NCBI GenBank assembly: GCA_913055645.1
Contig: CAJXLC010000018.1
Coordinates: 1-41,155, forward strand
Reading direction: 5' to 3'
Length of the DNA stretch: 41,155 bases
DNA from: an uncultured Pseudomonadota bacterium
GTDB lineage: Bacteria > Pseudomonadota > Zetaproteobacteria > Mariprofundales > Mariprofundaceae
The notes under the pieces were generated by a model that made no database searches, was not told where the DNA came from, and was given only the letters and a program-made list of their open reading frames with translations. Positions 9,064 through 18,600 of the stretch are shown here, in pieces (the first letter of the stretch is position 1; each line of letters opens with the position of its first letter). Position numbers and translations under genes: made by a program.

Positions 9064-9780
9064 TTAGAGCTGATATTGACCTGAAAAAACAATGCTAACT
9101 TCACCTTCAAGAATAAGGTTGTCAGGTGTGCCAGATACCAACACCTTACCACCAGGCATTTCAATGGTTTGCGGGCGTGTATGACCGTCAATGTGCCAAA
9201 CAGCAGCAGCAGTGGCACATGCACCAGAACCGCAAGCTGATGTTCGCCCAGCACCGCGTTCAATAATATCAATATATACATGATCGGCGACTTGCCCTGT
9301 CACAATTTCAATATTTCTATTTTTAGGAAATGACTCAACCGCTTCAAAAAAGACAGAGTGGGGATTGCCAATTTCCACATCAACATGGGCATCGGTTTGA
9401 TTGGTGATTCGAGCAGCACCCATGTCTACAGCAATACCGTTGTCTGTTTTTTTAGCTGTTACTATTCGGTCATTTAAAGCAATGCATACAGACTCTTTAT
9501 TCAGACTATCAAGTAGCAATGCACCCACGCAACGCAAACCATTGCCGCAATTCGCAGCTTCTGTGTCGTCATTGTTAAAGATTCTCATATGTGCATCGGC
9601 ATTTTTGCTTGTTGTTAGAATAAGTAATTGATCGCAACCGATACCAAAACGACGCTCGGTTATGGTGCGGACAAAATCCTTGGTGCATTCAGGCAATTCA
9701 TGGTCAAGACCATTAAGCACAATGAAATCATTACCCTGTGCCTGCATTTTAGTGAAAGGAAGCATGGTTTCTTCTGACAT
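9064..9780 (-). CDS. dapF: Diaminopimelate epimerase
   Basis: DapF interconverts LL- and meso-diaminopimelate without a cofactor, supplying lysine and the peptidoglycan cross-linking residue. Both catalytic cysteines are in their motifs: Cys78 in NCGNGLRC and Cys183 in ACGSGACAT. The N-terminus 'FTKMQAQGNDFIVL' is typical. At 238 residues it is shorter than the usual 270-280, with the loss spread over loops in the middle rather than at the active site. The ATG is joined to the queF stop in a TAATG overlap. Together with dapE two genes upstream it gives two consecutive late steps of the pathway. Confidence 0.95.
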   Translation of the reverse strand: MSEETMLPFTKMQAQGNDFIVLNGLDHELPECTKDFVRTITERRFGIGCDQLLILTTSKNADAHMRIFNNDDTEAANCGNGLRCVGALLLDSLNKESVCIALNDRIVTAKKTDNGIAVDMGAARITNQTDAHVDVEIGNPHSVFFEAVESFPKNRNIEIVTGQVADHVYIDIIERGAGRTSACGSGACATAAAVWHIDGHTRPQTIEMPGGKVLVSGTPDNLILEGEVSIVFSGQYQL

Positions 9781-10172
9781 TATTGACGATGCTCAACTTC
9801 AATCGTGGTATAAACGCCGCCACGAACATTAAAGATAGCTGTGATTTTCAAATAGCGTGGATTCATGACTTTGATTAAATCAGAAGCCATCATATTGGTG
9901 ACTTGTTCGTGAAAATGCCCTTCATCACGAAAGCTCCAGTAATAAAGTTTTAGCGATTTTAATTCCACACACAATTCATCAGGAACATAATCAATCTTAA
10001 TTTCTGCAAAATCGGGTTGTCCTGTTTTGGGGCACAGGCAAGTAAATTCAGGGGAATCAATTTTGATATGATAATCACGCTCTGGATTTGGATTCGGGAA
10101 AACCTCCAATGTTTTGGAGGCTTGAGCCGTGGGTTTATTGCCCAATTGGGTCAGATTCTTGGTGAGTGACAT
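9780..10172 (-). CDS. queF: 7-cyano-7-deazaguanine reductase (QueF, short YkvM type)
   Basis: QueF reduces preQ0 to preQ1 with NADPH in queuosine biosynthesis for tRNA. At 130 residues it is the short, homomeric YkvM-type form. The catalytic block [10 protein letters not shown] is present (Cys47 forms the thioimide, Asp54 is the acid), as is the family motif [20 protein letters not shown], which binds NADPH and substrate. The start is 2 bases after the dapE stop, and its own stop overlaps the dapF ATG, so it is embedded in the operon. No functional tie to diaminopimelate is known; shared transcription is probably growth-related. Confidence 0.95.
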   Translation of the reverse strand: MSLTKNLTQLGNKPTAQASKTLEVFPNPNPERDYHIKIDSPEFTCLCPKTGQPDFAEIKIDYVPDELCVELKSLKLYYWSFRDEGHFHEQVTNMMASDLIKVMNPRYLKITAIFNVRGGVYTTIEVEHRQ

Positions 10173-10174
10173 GG

Positions 10175-11299
10175 TTAAACCTCAAAATGTTCGATAATAT
10201 CAGAATAAATAGCTGTTAGTGTATCCAGTTCATGTATCGCGACACACTCATTGACTTGATGGATGGTGGAATTGCTCAAACCCAATTCAGCAACGGGCAC
10301 ATCTGCGGCAGCTAAAAAACGTCCATCGGATGTGCCGCCACCAGTATCACGAATGGTTGTGATGTCTGTGATGCGTTTAATCGAATCACATACAGTATCT
10401 AAAAATATGCCATCAGGGGTGGAAAAGGCTGTGGCAACATGATCGAAATCTATGGTTGCTTCACAGTCTTTGCATGCAGCTTCAATCAATGACTTTATTT
10501 GTTCAAAATTATTTCCTGGATTGTAGCGAATATCCAAGAATGCCTCGGCAGTGCCTGGAATGACGTTACTGGCACCTGTTCCAGCATTAAAATTGGTAAT
10601 TTGGCATGATGTTGCCGGAAAACCTTTGGCGGCTTTTCCCCAATCAATGTTAGCAATGCGTGCCAAAGCTGGTGCAGCACGATGAATCGCATTATCAGCA
10701 TCTTGTGGGTAGGCAGAATGTCCTTGTTTACCATGAACGGTGATACGTGCTTGCACCACACCACGGCGACCACGACGGATGGTATCGCCTACATCCTTTG
10801 AGCAAGATGGCTCACCAACAATGACTGCATCAGGCAATGTATTATTTTTCTGCATATATTCGACAATACGAATCGTGCCATCAATAGATTCACCTTCTTC
10901 ATCAGAGGTAATCAATAATTGTAGTGTAGGTAAGGGTGTTTGTTGGGCGCAAAGTGTTGCAACCGCTGCTAACCAACAAGCAATGCCGCCTTTCATATCC
11001 TGTGCGCCACGACCGTGTAAGATGTTATCTTTAACCACGGCTTCAAAAGGCGGGTGTGTCCAAGCTTCGATTGGCCCAGTAGGTACAACATCGGTATGTC
11101 CTGCAAATGCCAATATTCCCTTTAATTCGCCGATTCGGGTATAAATACTATTGGTGATGCCACCTGTATCTACAGGAGTTTGTACAAAACCAAGTGGTGC
11201 CAACAATGATTCGATATAATTTTGGCAGCCAGCATCTTCGGGGGTGGGTGATTCGCGGCGAATCAGTTTGATGGCAATGTTGAGGGCAAGGCTAGTCAT
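10175..11299 (-). CDS. dapE: Succinyl-diaminopimelate desuccinylase
   Basis: DapE is a zinc-dependent M20-family hydrolase that removes succinate from N-succinyl-LL-diaminopimelate, just before the DapF step. The 374 residues match the family. Metal and catalytic residues are visible: His68 and Asp70 (AGHTD), Asp101 ([10 protein letters not shown]) and the glutamate pair in TSDEEGE (134-135). The C-terminal 'GGTSDGRF' and 'NSTIHQVNE' motifs are typical of DapE rather than ArgE. The start overlaps the preceding gene's stop as ATGA. This implies the succinylase branch of lysine biosynthesis. Confidence 0.96.
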   Translation of the reverse strand: MTSLALNIAIKLIRRESPTPEDAGCQNYIESLLAPLGFVQTPVDTGGITNSIYTRIGELKGILAFAGHTDVVPTGPIEAWTHPPFEAVVKDNILHGRGAQDMKGGIACWLAAVATLCAQQTPLPTLQLLITSDEEGESIDGTIRIVEYMQKNNTLPDAVIVGEPSCSKDVGDTIRRGRRGVVQARITVHGKQGHSAYPQDADNAIHRAAPALARIANIDWGKAAKGFPATSCQITNFNAGTGASNVIPGTAEAFLDIRYNPGNNFEQIKSLIEAACKDCEATIDFDHVATAFSTPDGIFLDTVCDSIKRITDITTIRDTGGGTSDGRFLAAADVPVAELGLSNSTIHQVNECVAIHELDTLTAIYSDIIEHFEV

Positions 11300-11574
11300 G
11301 GTGTTGTAATCCTTTCAAATGACTCGCATTGACGATGTATACCGTTAAAACAATATTGTTGCGTTGCCAGTTGTTCAATTTTTTCAATCGTGGCACAGTC
11401 TACGTGTTCAAAGGCTTCCATGAAAGTTGTCTTTTCTTTTTGCATACGTTTGTAGAGCTTTGCTTGGATGTTTAACTCGCTTTGAATATATTTCAACCAT
11501 GTTTGAAATGCATGTTCTTGCTGATGTTCCGCATGATACCAAACAAAGGCAGATAAGGGTTTAGTATCAGGCAT
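11296..11574 (-). CDS. Small DUF4936-like protein
   Basis: This is a 92-residue cytoplasmic protein with no signal or membrane segment. The pattern 'FVWYHAEHQQEHAFQTWLKYIQ...KLYKRMQKEKTTFMEAFEHV' resembles DUF4936 proteins, which occur next to ygfZ in betaproteobacteria; the match is from memory and moderate. Function is unknown. I chose the ATG at 11574, which overlaps the ygfZ stop by 8 bases; a longer frame to 11613 would overlap ygfZ by 47. It ends in an ATGA overlap with dapE, so translation is coupled on both sides. Confidence 0.6.
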   Translation of the reverse strand: MPDTKPLSAFVWYHAEHQQEHAFQTWLKYIQSELNIQAKLYKRMQKEKTTFMEAFEHVDCATIEKIEQLATQQYCFNGIHRQCESFERITTP

Positions 11575-12514
11575 GGCAAGCTTTAAGCACTGTGATATTA
11601 TCTCCATTTTCAAGTGATAATGGTGTCTTGTTTTCTACGGACTCGATGGGTAAATGAGCAATACCAAAGTGTCTGTTCTCAGTATTGCTAGCGGCTGAAG
11701 TAAGCATGCCTATCTTATGCTTATTGCTTTGAATGGGGTAGGGGACATTCGGTAAATTACCTTTTATTTTAACATGATACAGCTTCTTCTTAATGCCTTT
11801 TCTCCAATGCATGCGACTGGTGACTTCTTGTCCGACATAACAACCTTTATCAAAATTTACACCATTCATTTCGATTAAATTGGCATTCAATGGGTGTATT
11901 GAAGTATCCCAATCGCGTCCAAAACGGGGTGTTCCATAAACAATAGTAGCTTTTTCTAAGTCGTTTTCATCACATGTGCTGGAGATGTTTGCAAGTGCCT
12001 TATCAATATCTGTGTTCTTCATAATCATCCATGCACCTTGGCTGGCAGCCTCGCATATTGGTAGGCTAGCTTCGATAGGTTGAGTGATTTCCTGAATGAT
12101 TTGTTTTGTAGCCTCACCTTGAATGGATAAAATACCCAATGCTTCAACGCGTCCCAAGCGAATATCATGACCCAATGCAAAACGGCGTAAACGCTCAACC
12201 AGTGTGACTGCATAAGTTGCTTGGGTGACCATGATAAACTCGCTACCCATGTCAATGATATGCATATCTGCAATCATTTTTCCTTGTGGGGTGAGTACAG
12301 CTGTATAGATAGGGTTACTCGGCGTGAGTAGCTTTATATCTTGGGTAATTTGACCCTGTAAATAATCACGAATGCCCTCACCAGAAGCTTTTAAGACTGC
12401 AAATGATGTGCGGTGGCAGCACAAGGTATGTGTTAAGGAATAGTCCATCATGGCGGTATGATGGACAGTCATGGTGATGAGTTCAAGCCTTGGAAAAATC
12501 ATGTTATTAAACAC
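11567..12514 (-). CDS. ygfZ: YgfZ/GcvT-like folate-binding protein (tRNA-modifying YgfZ)
   Basis: YgfZ proteins bind tetrahydrofolate and help maintain iron-sulfur enzymes such as MiaB. The signature K-G-C-Y-x-G-Q-E is present (KGCYVGQE, from about residue 223), followed by 'VTSRMHWRKG', and the N-terminal half has the GcvT-like 'LKASGEGIRDYLQGQITQD' block. Length (315) is close to E. coli YgfZ. The start is uncertain: later ATGs at 12472 and near 12451 would remove an atypical N-terminal extension, and none has a strong ribosome site. It is the first gene of the minus-strand dap run; the divergent secreted-protein gene starts about 100 bases away. Confidence 0.9.
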   Translation of the reverse strand: MFNNMIFPRLELITMTVHHTAMMDYSLTHTLCCHRTSFAVLKASGEGIRDYLQGQITQDIKLLTPSNPIYTAVLTPQGKMIADMHIIDMGSEFIMVTQATYAVTLVERLRRFALGHDIRLGRVEALGILSIQGEATKQIIQEITQPIEASLPICEAASQGAWMIMKNTDIDKALANISSTCDENDLEKATIVYGTPRFGRDWDTSIHPLNANLIEMNGVNFDKGCYVGQEVTSRMHWRKGIKKKLYHVKIKGNLPNVPYPIQSNKHKIGMLTSAASNTENRHFGIAHLPIESVENKTPLSLENGDNITVLKACHA

Positions 12515-12616
12515 ATAAATGATGTGGGTTTGAATGGTTTCTCGGTTATTGCGAGTACTTGCATTTTAGTTTTAGGCTGATAATTTATCACCCTTAGGGA
12601 ATGAAAGGGAGATGGG

Positions 12617-12925
12617 ATGAAAGCATACACATATGTAAAAGGTACAATGTTGAGTTTTGCATTATTATTGTTGATATCAGCTCCGATATGGTCACCTACT
12701 ACCATGCATTTGCAATACTCTCAAGCCGTTGCTGCGGAAAATTCAATGGCTAAAATTCAACTAATTTTGAAAAAGCTGCGTGGCTCTATGAGCAGTATGA
12801 AAGACTTTGATGAATTAGAGAAATCGGGTATGCCAAAAAAAGATGTGGATCGTATGCGTCGCGCCATGAGTCATAAAATTAATCAGTTAACAGACGAGGC
12901 TATTTCTTCTATTCAGTCGCTGTAA
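12617..12925 (+). CDS. Small secreted protein, unknown function
   Basis: This 102-residue protein is not one I recognise. A basic N-terminus, a long hydrophobic core (about residues 11-26) and an AVAA-E site near residue 40 indicate a Sec signal peptide, leaving a mature domain of about 62 residues. That part is rich in Lys, Met and acidic residues and predicted helical ('MAKIQLILKKLRGSMSSMKDFDELEKSGMPKKDV'), with no cysteines. A strong ribosome site (AAGGGAG, from 12606) supports the start. It is monocistronic between two minus-strand genes. A small periplasmic helical protein is the most that can be said. Confidence 0.75.
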   Translation: MKAYTYVKGTMLSFALLLLISAPIWSPTTMHLQYSQAVAAENSMAKIQLILKKLRGSMSSMKDFDELEKSGMPKKDVDRMRRAMSHKINQLTDEAISSIQSL

Positions 12926-12949
12926 TGCTTATCATTGTGTAGCAATTCT

Positions 12950-13354
12950 TCATGGTTTGTTTGTATGATAGTAGGCATCCAGTAAGGCAGCTTTTAGCTT
13001 AGCGTGGTCAGCTAACGATTCTATCCCCAAATGTTTTTTAGCAATGGATTGTATATGAGATAAGACCGCCAGTTGCTCCCTTGCTTTGATAAAAACATCA
13101 GCATCAAAATTACCATCATGGGTGTATTTAGCGGCTAGCCCTGTCGCGTGAGAAAAATAAATAGGTTCCATAACCATAACATCATATTCATAGCGATAGC
13201 GGTCTAATCCGTTCCTGTTTGCAAGAATATCGTACAACGGTTCTAATTCACATTGATGCTCATTTAGCCAAGTTTCTAAATCAATTTCTTCAGAAAACGT
13301 GAATTTTTCACCTTTAAAATAAAATTCAATACTGGCTGTGATTCGACTATCCAT
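12950..13354 (-). CDS. Conserved-looking hypothetical protein, 134 residues
   Basis: I do not recognise this protein. It has no signal or membrane segment. The N-terminal half reads like a small alpha/beta domain ('ITASIEFYFKGEKFTFSEEIDLETWL'), with a middle rich in aromatic residues ('YRYEYDVMVMEPIYFSHATGLAAKYTHDGNFD') and a helical C-terminus. AAGGA lies 11 bases before the ATG. It is transcribed divergently from the alcohol dehydrogenase gene, with only about 54 bases between the two chosen starts, so the promoters must overlap. Codon use looks like that of its neighbours. Confidence 0.75.
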   Translation of the reverse strand: MDSRITASIEFYFKGEKFTFSEEIDLETWLNEHQCELEPLYDILANRNGLDRYRYEYDVMVMEPIYFSHATGLAAKYTHDGNFDADVFIKAREQLAVLSHIQSIAKKHLGIESLADHAKLKAALLDAYYHTNKP

Positions 13355-13408
13355 AATGCTGTGTGTCCTTTTACTTCAACTAAATGCGGCAGAGGCTATC
13401 ATGTTGGC

Positions 13409-14590
13409 ATGACGATTTCTTTTTCTTTTGCATCAACGCCGCATATTCATTTTGGTATAGGTCGGCGTAATGAGTTGCCTGATATCATTCGAGCTTATGG
13501 GCGTAAAGTGTTGTTGCTTACAGGCGGCAAGTCTTTTGAACAATCTCCCCTATGTCAGCGTTTATGGGACGGTTTAAGTGCTGCTTTTGATGTTCAACGC
13601 GTTGCTATTTTAGGTGAGCCATCGCCGCAAGTCGTGGATGCTGCTGTATCTCAATACCATGCTTGGGAACCTGATTGTGTGGTTGCACTTGGTGGTGGTA
13701 GTTGTGTGGACGCAGCCAAAGCAATTGCAGGATTATTGCCAAGTGGTGATTCGGTGATGGCGTATTTAGAAGGTGTGGGTGAAGGCAAAGTGTTTGCATC
13801 CAATACGACACCTTTTATTGCCTTGCCCACGACCGCAGGAACAGGTGGCGAAACCAGTAAAAATGCGGTGTTATCGGTGATTGGAGATGAAGGCTTTAAG
13901 AAATCTTTTCGCCATGAATCATTGGTTCCAAAGCATATTATTCTTGACCCTGAACTTACAATATCATGCTCTAAAGAAGTGACCGCGGCATGTGGTATGG
14001 ATGCCTTTACTCAGCTTTTGGAATCGTATGTGTCCAGCAAAGCTAATCCGATGACCGATAGTCTTGCATGGAGTGGTTTGATGCATGTTCGTGATTCATT
14101 GTTGCAGGCTGTGGCACACGGTGATGATTTGAAAGCACGTTCGGGCATGTTATATGCCTCATCCATCTCTGGTTTAACCTTAGCCAATGCCGGACTTGGC
14201 TCTGTGCATGGTTTGGCATCGCCTTTTGGCGCATTTTTTCCCATAGCACATGGCGTTGTTTGTGGTGCATTACTTTATGATGCAACACGCATCAATATGG
14301 ATGTTATGTCGGCTCGAGAACCATTCAATATAGCTTTGAGAAAATATGCTGATGTTGGGCGTATGATGTTTGATGATAAGACACTTGATGATCAGCTTGC
14401 ACGCAATCAATTGTTAAAATTACTTAAAACTTGGTCAAAAGAGCTAAAAATGCCAAAATTATCAATTTATGGTGCTAAAAAAAGTGATATTTCGCGATTA
14501 ATTGCCAATATAAGTGGTGGAAGTATGTCCACCAACCCTGTGGTTTTAACGGAAGTAGAGTTAACACAATTGATTGAAGCGGTATTATAG
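13409..14590 (+). CDS. Iron-containing alcohol dehydrogenase family protein (altered metal site)
   Basis: This 393-residue protein belongs to the group III (iron-type) alcohol dehydrogenases, which reduce aldehydes or oxidise alcohols with NAD(P). The nucleotide-binding GGGSCVDAAK and the 'PTTAGTGGETSKNAV' loop are clear. Compared with E. coli FucO (Asp196, His200, His263, His267, His277), the aligned residues here are Asp198, Gln202, His267, Ser271 and His281. One metal ligand and one conserved histidine are therefore replaced. The spacing is exact, so this is unlikely to be a sequencing error. I chose the ATG at 13409; a frame opening at 13361 adds 16 atypical residues. apaH follows after 2 bases. 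The substrate is unknown. Confidence 0.88.
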   Translation: MTISFSFASTPHIHFGIGRRNELPDIIRAYGRKVLLLTGGKSFEQSPLCQRLWDGLSAAFDVQRVAILGEPSPQVVDAAVSQYHAWEPDCVVALGGGSCVDAAKAIAGLLPSGDSVMAYLEGVGEGKVFASNTTPFIALPTTAGTGGETSKNAVLSVIGDEGFKKSFRHESLVPKHIILDPELTISCSKEVTAACGMDAFTQLLESYVSSKANPMTDSLAWSGLMHVRDSLLQAVAHGDDLKARSGMLYASSISGLTLANAGLGSVHGLASPFGAFFPIAHGVVCGALLYDATRINMDVMSAREPFNIALRKYADVGRMMFDDKTLDDQLARNQLLKLLKTWSKELKMPKLSIYGAKKSDISRLIANISGGSMSTNPVVLTEVELTQLIEAVL

Positions 14591-14592
14591 TT

Positions 14593-15402
14593 ATGGCGGT
14601 TTATGCAGTAGGGGACATTCAAGGTTGTTATAAGCCATTGAAGCGTTTGTTGGACAAGGTGAAATTCAACCCGAAAAAAGATGTATTGTGGTGTGCTGGA
14701 GATTTGGTAAACCGTGGTCCAGATTCGTTAAAAACACTGCGGTTTCTAAAAAAACTGGGTGATAGCTGCGTGTGTGTATTGGGCAATCATGATTTACATT
14801 TGTTGGAGCGTTCCTGTGGTGGACGCGATTATAAACGTGATACCTTTGATGAGATATTGGCTGCCAAAGATAAAGATGAGTTGTTGGATTGGTTAAGGCA
14901 TAGACCGCTCATCCATAGCGACAAGAAGTTGGGTTGGTGTATGCTGCATGCAGGTTTGCACCCTCAATGGACATTAAAAGAGACGAAAAAACGTGCCAAA
15001 GCTGTTGAGGCTGTATTGCGCGGTGATGATTGGCAGGCATTTTGTATGCATCTGCATCATGCAGAGTTTTCTGAGCGTGAACCCAAAGGCTCTGGTCTAT
15101 CGTCATTGATTTTTACGACAGCAGTATTAACCCGTACACGGTATTGCACGGCAGATGGTTCTTTCAATTGGCATATACGTACAGGTGAGGCAGAGAAAGA
15201 ATGTGAAAAAGCCTGGTTTTCTCATGAAAACCTTGCGTGGCGTAAAAAATATCGTGTTGTGTATGGGCACTGGGCTGCCAAAGGCTTGGTTTTGGATCAG
15301 CCACATGTATTGGGTTTGGATTCTGGCTGTGTGTGGGGTGGTGGCTTGAGCTTGGCACGTTTGGATGCTGATGAGCCTGTCATTATGACTGTGAAAGATT
15401 AA
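14593..15402 (+). CDS. apaH: Symmetrical bis(5'-nucleosyl)-tetraphosphatase
   Basis: ApaH splits Ap4A into two ADP and controls the level of this alarmone; it can also remove Np4 caps from RNA. It has the three metallophosphatase motifs: GDIQGC (residues 7-12), GDLVNRGPDS (36-45) and GNHD (64-67), followed by a C-terminal 'VYGHWAAKGL' and 'LDSGCVWGG'. The 269 residues match the family. It begins 2 bases after the alcohol dehydrogenase stop, so the two are likely one operon. A terminator-like hairpin follows about 110 bases downstream, before carB. Confidence 0.95.
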   Translation: MAVYAVGDIQGCYKPLKRLLDKVKFNPKKDVLWCAGDLVNRGPDSLKTLRFLKKLGDSCVCVLGNHDLHLLERSCGGRDYKRDTFDEILAAKDKDELLDWLRHRPLIHSDKKLGWCMLHAGLHPQWTLKETKKRAKAVEAVLRGDDWQAFCMHLHHAEFSEREPKGSGLSSLIFTTAVLTRTRYCTADGSFNWHIRTGEAEKECEKAWFSHENLAWRKKYRVVYGHWAAKGLVLDQPHVLGLDSGCVWGGGLSLARLDADEPVIMTVKD

Positions 15403-15477
15403 AATTCCTAGAAAAGTCTTTTGAATGTATAATGGAAAATGTTGACTTGGCAGAGTAATTCACATGAGTGCTTTTAT

Positions 15478-15544
15478 GCTGACCCGCTTCGGGTTATGCT
15501 TCGCGATTAGACGGGTGAGCATCAGATTGTTCTGACTTGCCCGT
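15478..15544 (+). promoter_or_regulatory. Attenuator-like leader upstream of carB
   Basis: Two mutually exclusive folds are visible. The 3' element is a hairpin from 15511 to 15544 (ACGGGTGAG pairing with CTTGCCCGT with two G-T pairs, then TCAGA/TCTGA around TTGT), followed by TTTTCTG, which looks like an intrinsic terminator. Upstream, GCTGACCCG (15478-15486) can pair 8 of 9 with CGGGTGAGC (15512-15520), which would break the terminator stem. The same upstream segment can instead close on itself (ACCCG-CTT-CGGGT, 15482-15494). This is the geometry of transcription attenuation. A simple terminator for apaH is the alternative. Confidence 0.5.
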
Positions 15545-15561
15545 TTTCTGTGTTATGTGAA

Positions 15562-15577
15562 GTTTACACATGTAAAC
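15562..15577. promoter_or_regulatory. Inverted repeat upstream of carB (possible operator)
   Basis: GTTTACA (15562-15568) and TGTAAAC (15571-15577) form a perfect 7-bp inverted repeat with a 2-base centre, 36 bases before the carB ATG. It could be a protein-binding site or chance; no regulator is recognised for it. Confidence 0.3.
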
Positions 15578-15612
15578 ACACAGAAAATCCAGTTTTAGGA
15601 GTTGCCGCCTCC

Positions 15613-18600
15613 ATGCCACGTTGTACTGATATTCAATCGATTATGATTTTGGGGGCAGGCCCCATTGTGATTGGTCAAGCTTGCGAGTTTGATTATTCTG
15701 GAGTTCAGGCTTGTAAAGCACTGAAAGAAGACGGTTTTCGCGTTATTCTTGTGAATTCCAATCCTGCAACCATTATGACAGACCCAGAGTTTGCCGATGC
15801 AACCTATATCGAGCCTGTGACTTGGGAAGTTGTTGCGAAAATCATTGAAAAAGAACGCCCCGATGCGATTTTGCCAACCATGGGTGGGCAAACAGCATTA
15901 AACTGCGCACTTTCATTGAATAAACATGGCATACTTAAGAAATTTGGCGTGAAATTGATTGGTGCGCAACCAGAAGCCATTGATAAAGCTGAAGATAGGT
16001 TGTTGTTTAAAGAATGCATGGATCGTATTGGTCTTGAAATGGCACGAGGCGGTTTTGCCCACTCCATGCAAGAAGCCCGTGATTTGGCTGATGATATTGG
16101 TTATCCGATTATTATTCGTCCATCCTTTACCTTGGGAGGCTCTGGCGGCGGAATTGCTTATAATCCTGAAGAGTTTGAATATATTGCGAACTCAGGCATA
16201 GAAGCTTCACCAACGGATGAAATTCTTGTAGAAGAATCCATTATTGGTTGGAAAGAATATGAGATGGAAGTGATGCGTGATCATGCTGATAACTGCGTGA
16301 TTATTTGCTCTATTGAGAATTTTGATGCCATGGGTGTGCATACTGGTGATTCAATTACTGTTGCACCAGCGCAAACATTAACGGATAAAGAATATCAACG
16401 TATGCGTAATGCTTCCATCGCAATCCTTCGTGAAATTGGCGTAGAAACTGGCGGTTCAAACGTTCAGTTTGCCGTGAACCCTGTAGATGGTCGTTTGATT
16501 GTTATTGAAATGAATCCGCGTGTATCGCGCTCCTCTGCTTTGGCATCCAAAGCGACAGGTTTTCCGATTGCCAAGATTGCTTCGAAATTAGCAGTCGGTT
16601 ATACGCTTGATGAAATTAAAAATGACATCACGGGTGAAACCTTTGCGGCATTTGAGCCTAGCATTGATTATGTGGTCACCAAATTGCCACGTTTTGCCTT
16701 TGAGAAATTCCAAGGTGCCGATAATCGTTTAACCACACAGATGAAATCTGTGGGTGAGGTGATGGCGATTGGCCGTACATTTACTGAAAGCTTGGGTAAG
16801 GCCATGCGTGGACTGGAAGTGGATTCGTGTGGGTTCGATAAATCTGCACCTGCTGATATGGATGAAACTATTTTCTTGCAAGAGAAATTGGCTGTACCTG
16901 GTACTGATAGACTTTGGTGGATGGGCGAAGCTTTGCGGGCAGGTTGGTCTGAAGAAAAAGTCTTTGATGTAACCAAGGTTGATTCGTGGTTTGTACGTGA
17001 GTTGGCTGCCATTATTGAATTGGAACAATCATTGGCAGGGCGTAATATTGCTGATTTATCTGCTGCTGATTGGAGAAAAGCCAAGCGTGAGGGTTTATCT
17101 GATCAACGTTTGGCAATGTTATTAAATAGCGATGAGCAAACAGTGGCGTCTAGCCGTACTAAGTTAGGCATTACACCCGTATTTAAACGTGTGGATACAT
17201 GTGCAGCTGAATTTGAAGCCAAAACACCGTATATGTATTCAACCTATGAAGATGAGTGCGAGGCTTTACCCACAAATAAGAAGAAAATTATGGTGCTTGG
17301 TGGTGGCCCGAACCGTATTGGACAAGGCATTGAGTTTGATTATTGCTGTGTTCATGCTGCTTTTGCATTGTCGGAAGATGGTTTTGAAACCATTATGGTG
17401 AACTGTAATCCTGAAACAGTTTCAACAGATTATGACACATCCGATAGGTTGTATTTTGAGCCGCTTACCTTTGAAGATGTGATGGCGATTGTAGCTGTTG
17501 AAAATCCTACGGGTGTGATTGTGCAGTTTGGTGGACAGACGCCATTGAAACTCGCTGAATCATTGCAAGCTGCAGGCGTGCCGATTATTGGCACCAGCCC
17601 TGATATGATTGATTTGGCAGAAGATCGCGAACGTTTCCAAAAGCTTTTACATGATTTAAAACTTCTCCAACCAGAAAATGGTACCGCTCGCTCTACCGAA
17701 GAAGCTGTATCTGTTGCTAATGAAGTTGGCTATCCTGTTGTTGTTCGCCCATCGTATGTATTGGGTGGTCGTGCCATGCAAATTGTTCATGATGACGCTG
17801 GACTTTTGCGATATATGAATGAAGCGGTACAAGCCTCTCCTGATCATCCAGTATTGTTGGATAGGTTTTTAAATCAGGCGATTGAATTGGATGTTGATGC
17901 TTTGTGCGATGGTAAACGTGTGGTGATTGGCGGTATCATGGAGCATATTGAAGAGGCGGGTGTGCATTCGGGCGACTCATCGTGTTGTTTGCCACCACAT
18001 TCCATTTCCGATGCCATGGTCGCAGAGGTGATACGGCAAACCAAAGCCTTGGGTATGGCATTGAATGTATTTGGACTGATGAATATTCAGTTCGCATTGC
18101 AAGGTGAGACACTGTATGTGTTGGAAGTAAACCCACGTGCTTCGCGTACGGTACCATTTGTTTCTAAAGCAACAGGTGTTCCTCTAGCTAAAATGGCTGC
18201 GCGCATTATGTCAGGGCAAAGTTTGGATGATTTAGGCATTGATGAAGTCAAACAACCTTCGACATTCCGTGCAGTGAAAGAAGCAGTATTCCCATTTGTG
18301 AAGTTCCGTGGTGTGGATCCGTTGTTGAGCCCAGAAATGAAATCAACCGGTGAAGTAATGGGTATTGCCAAGGAATTTCCAGCGGCATTTGCCAAAGCGC
18401 AATTGGCTGGTGGCTCACGTTTGCCAGATGTTGGGCGTGCTTTTGTTTCTGTTCGGGAAGCGGATAAACATCGTGTGGTAGAGTTGTCTAAAATGCTGGT
18501 TGATGCAGGGTTTGAAGTATTGGCTACCGAAGGCACATGCAATACGTTGGCAGAGGCAGGTGTAGTGAGTACAAAAGTGGCAAAAGTGATTGATGGTGTT

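Noticed and set aside
4307-15579. Shared 14-mer ACACATGTAAACAC at 4307-4320 and 15566-15579
   Set aside because: In a 41-kb AT-leaning window a few 14-base matches are expected by chance, and only the second copy has a palindromic partner.
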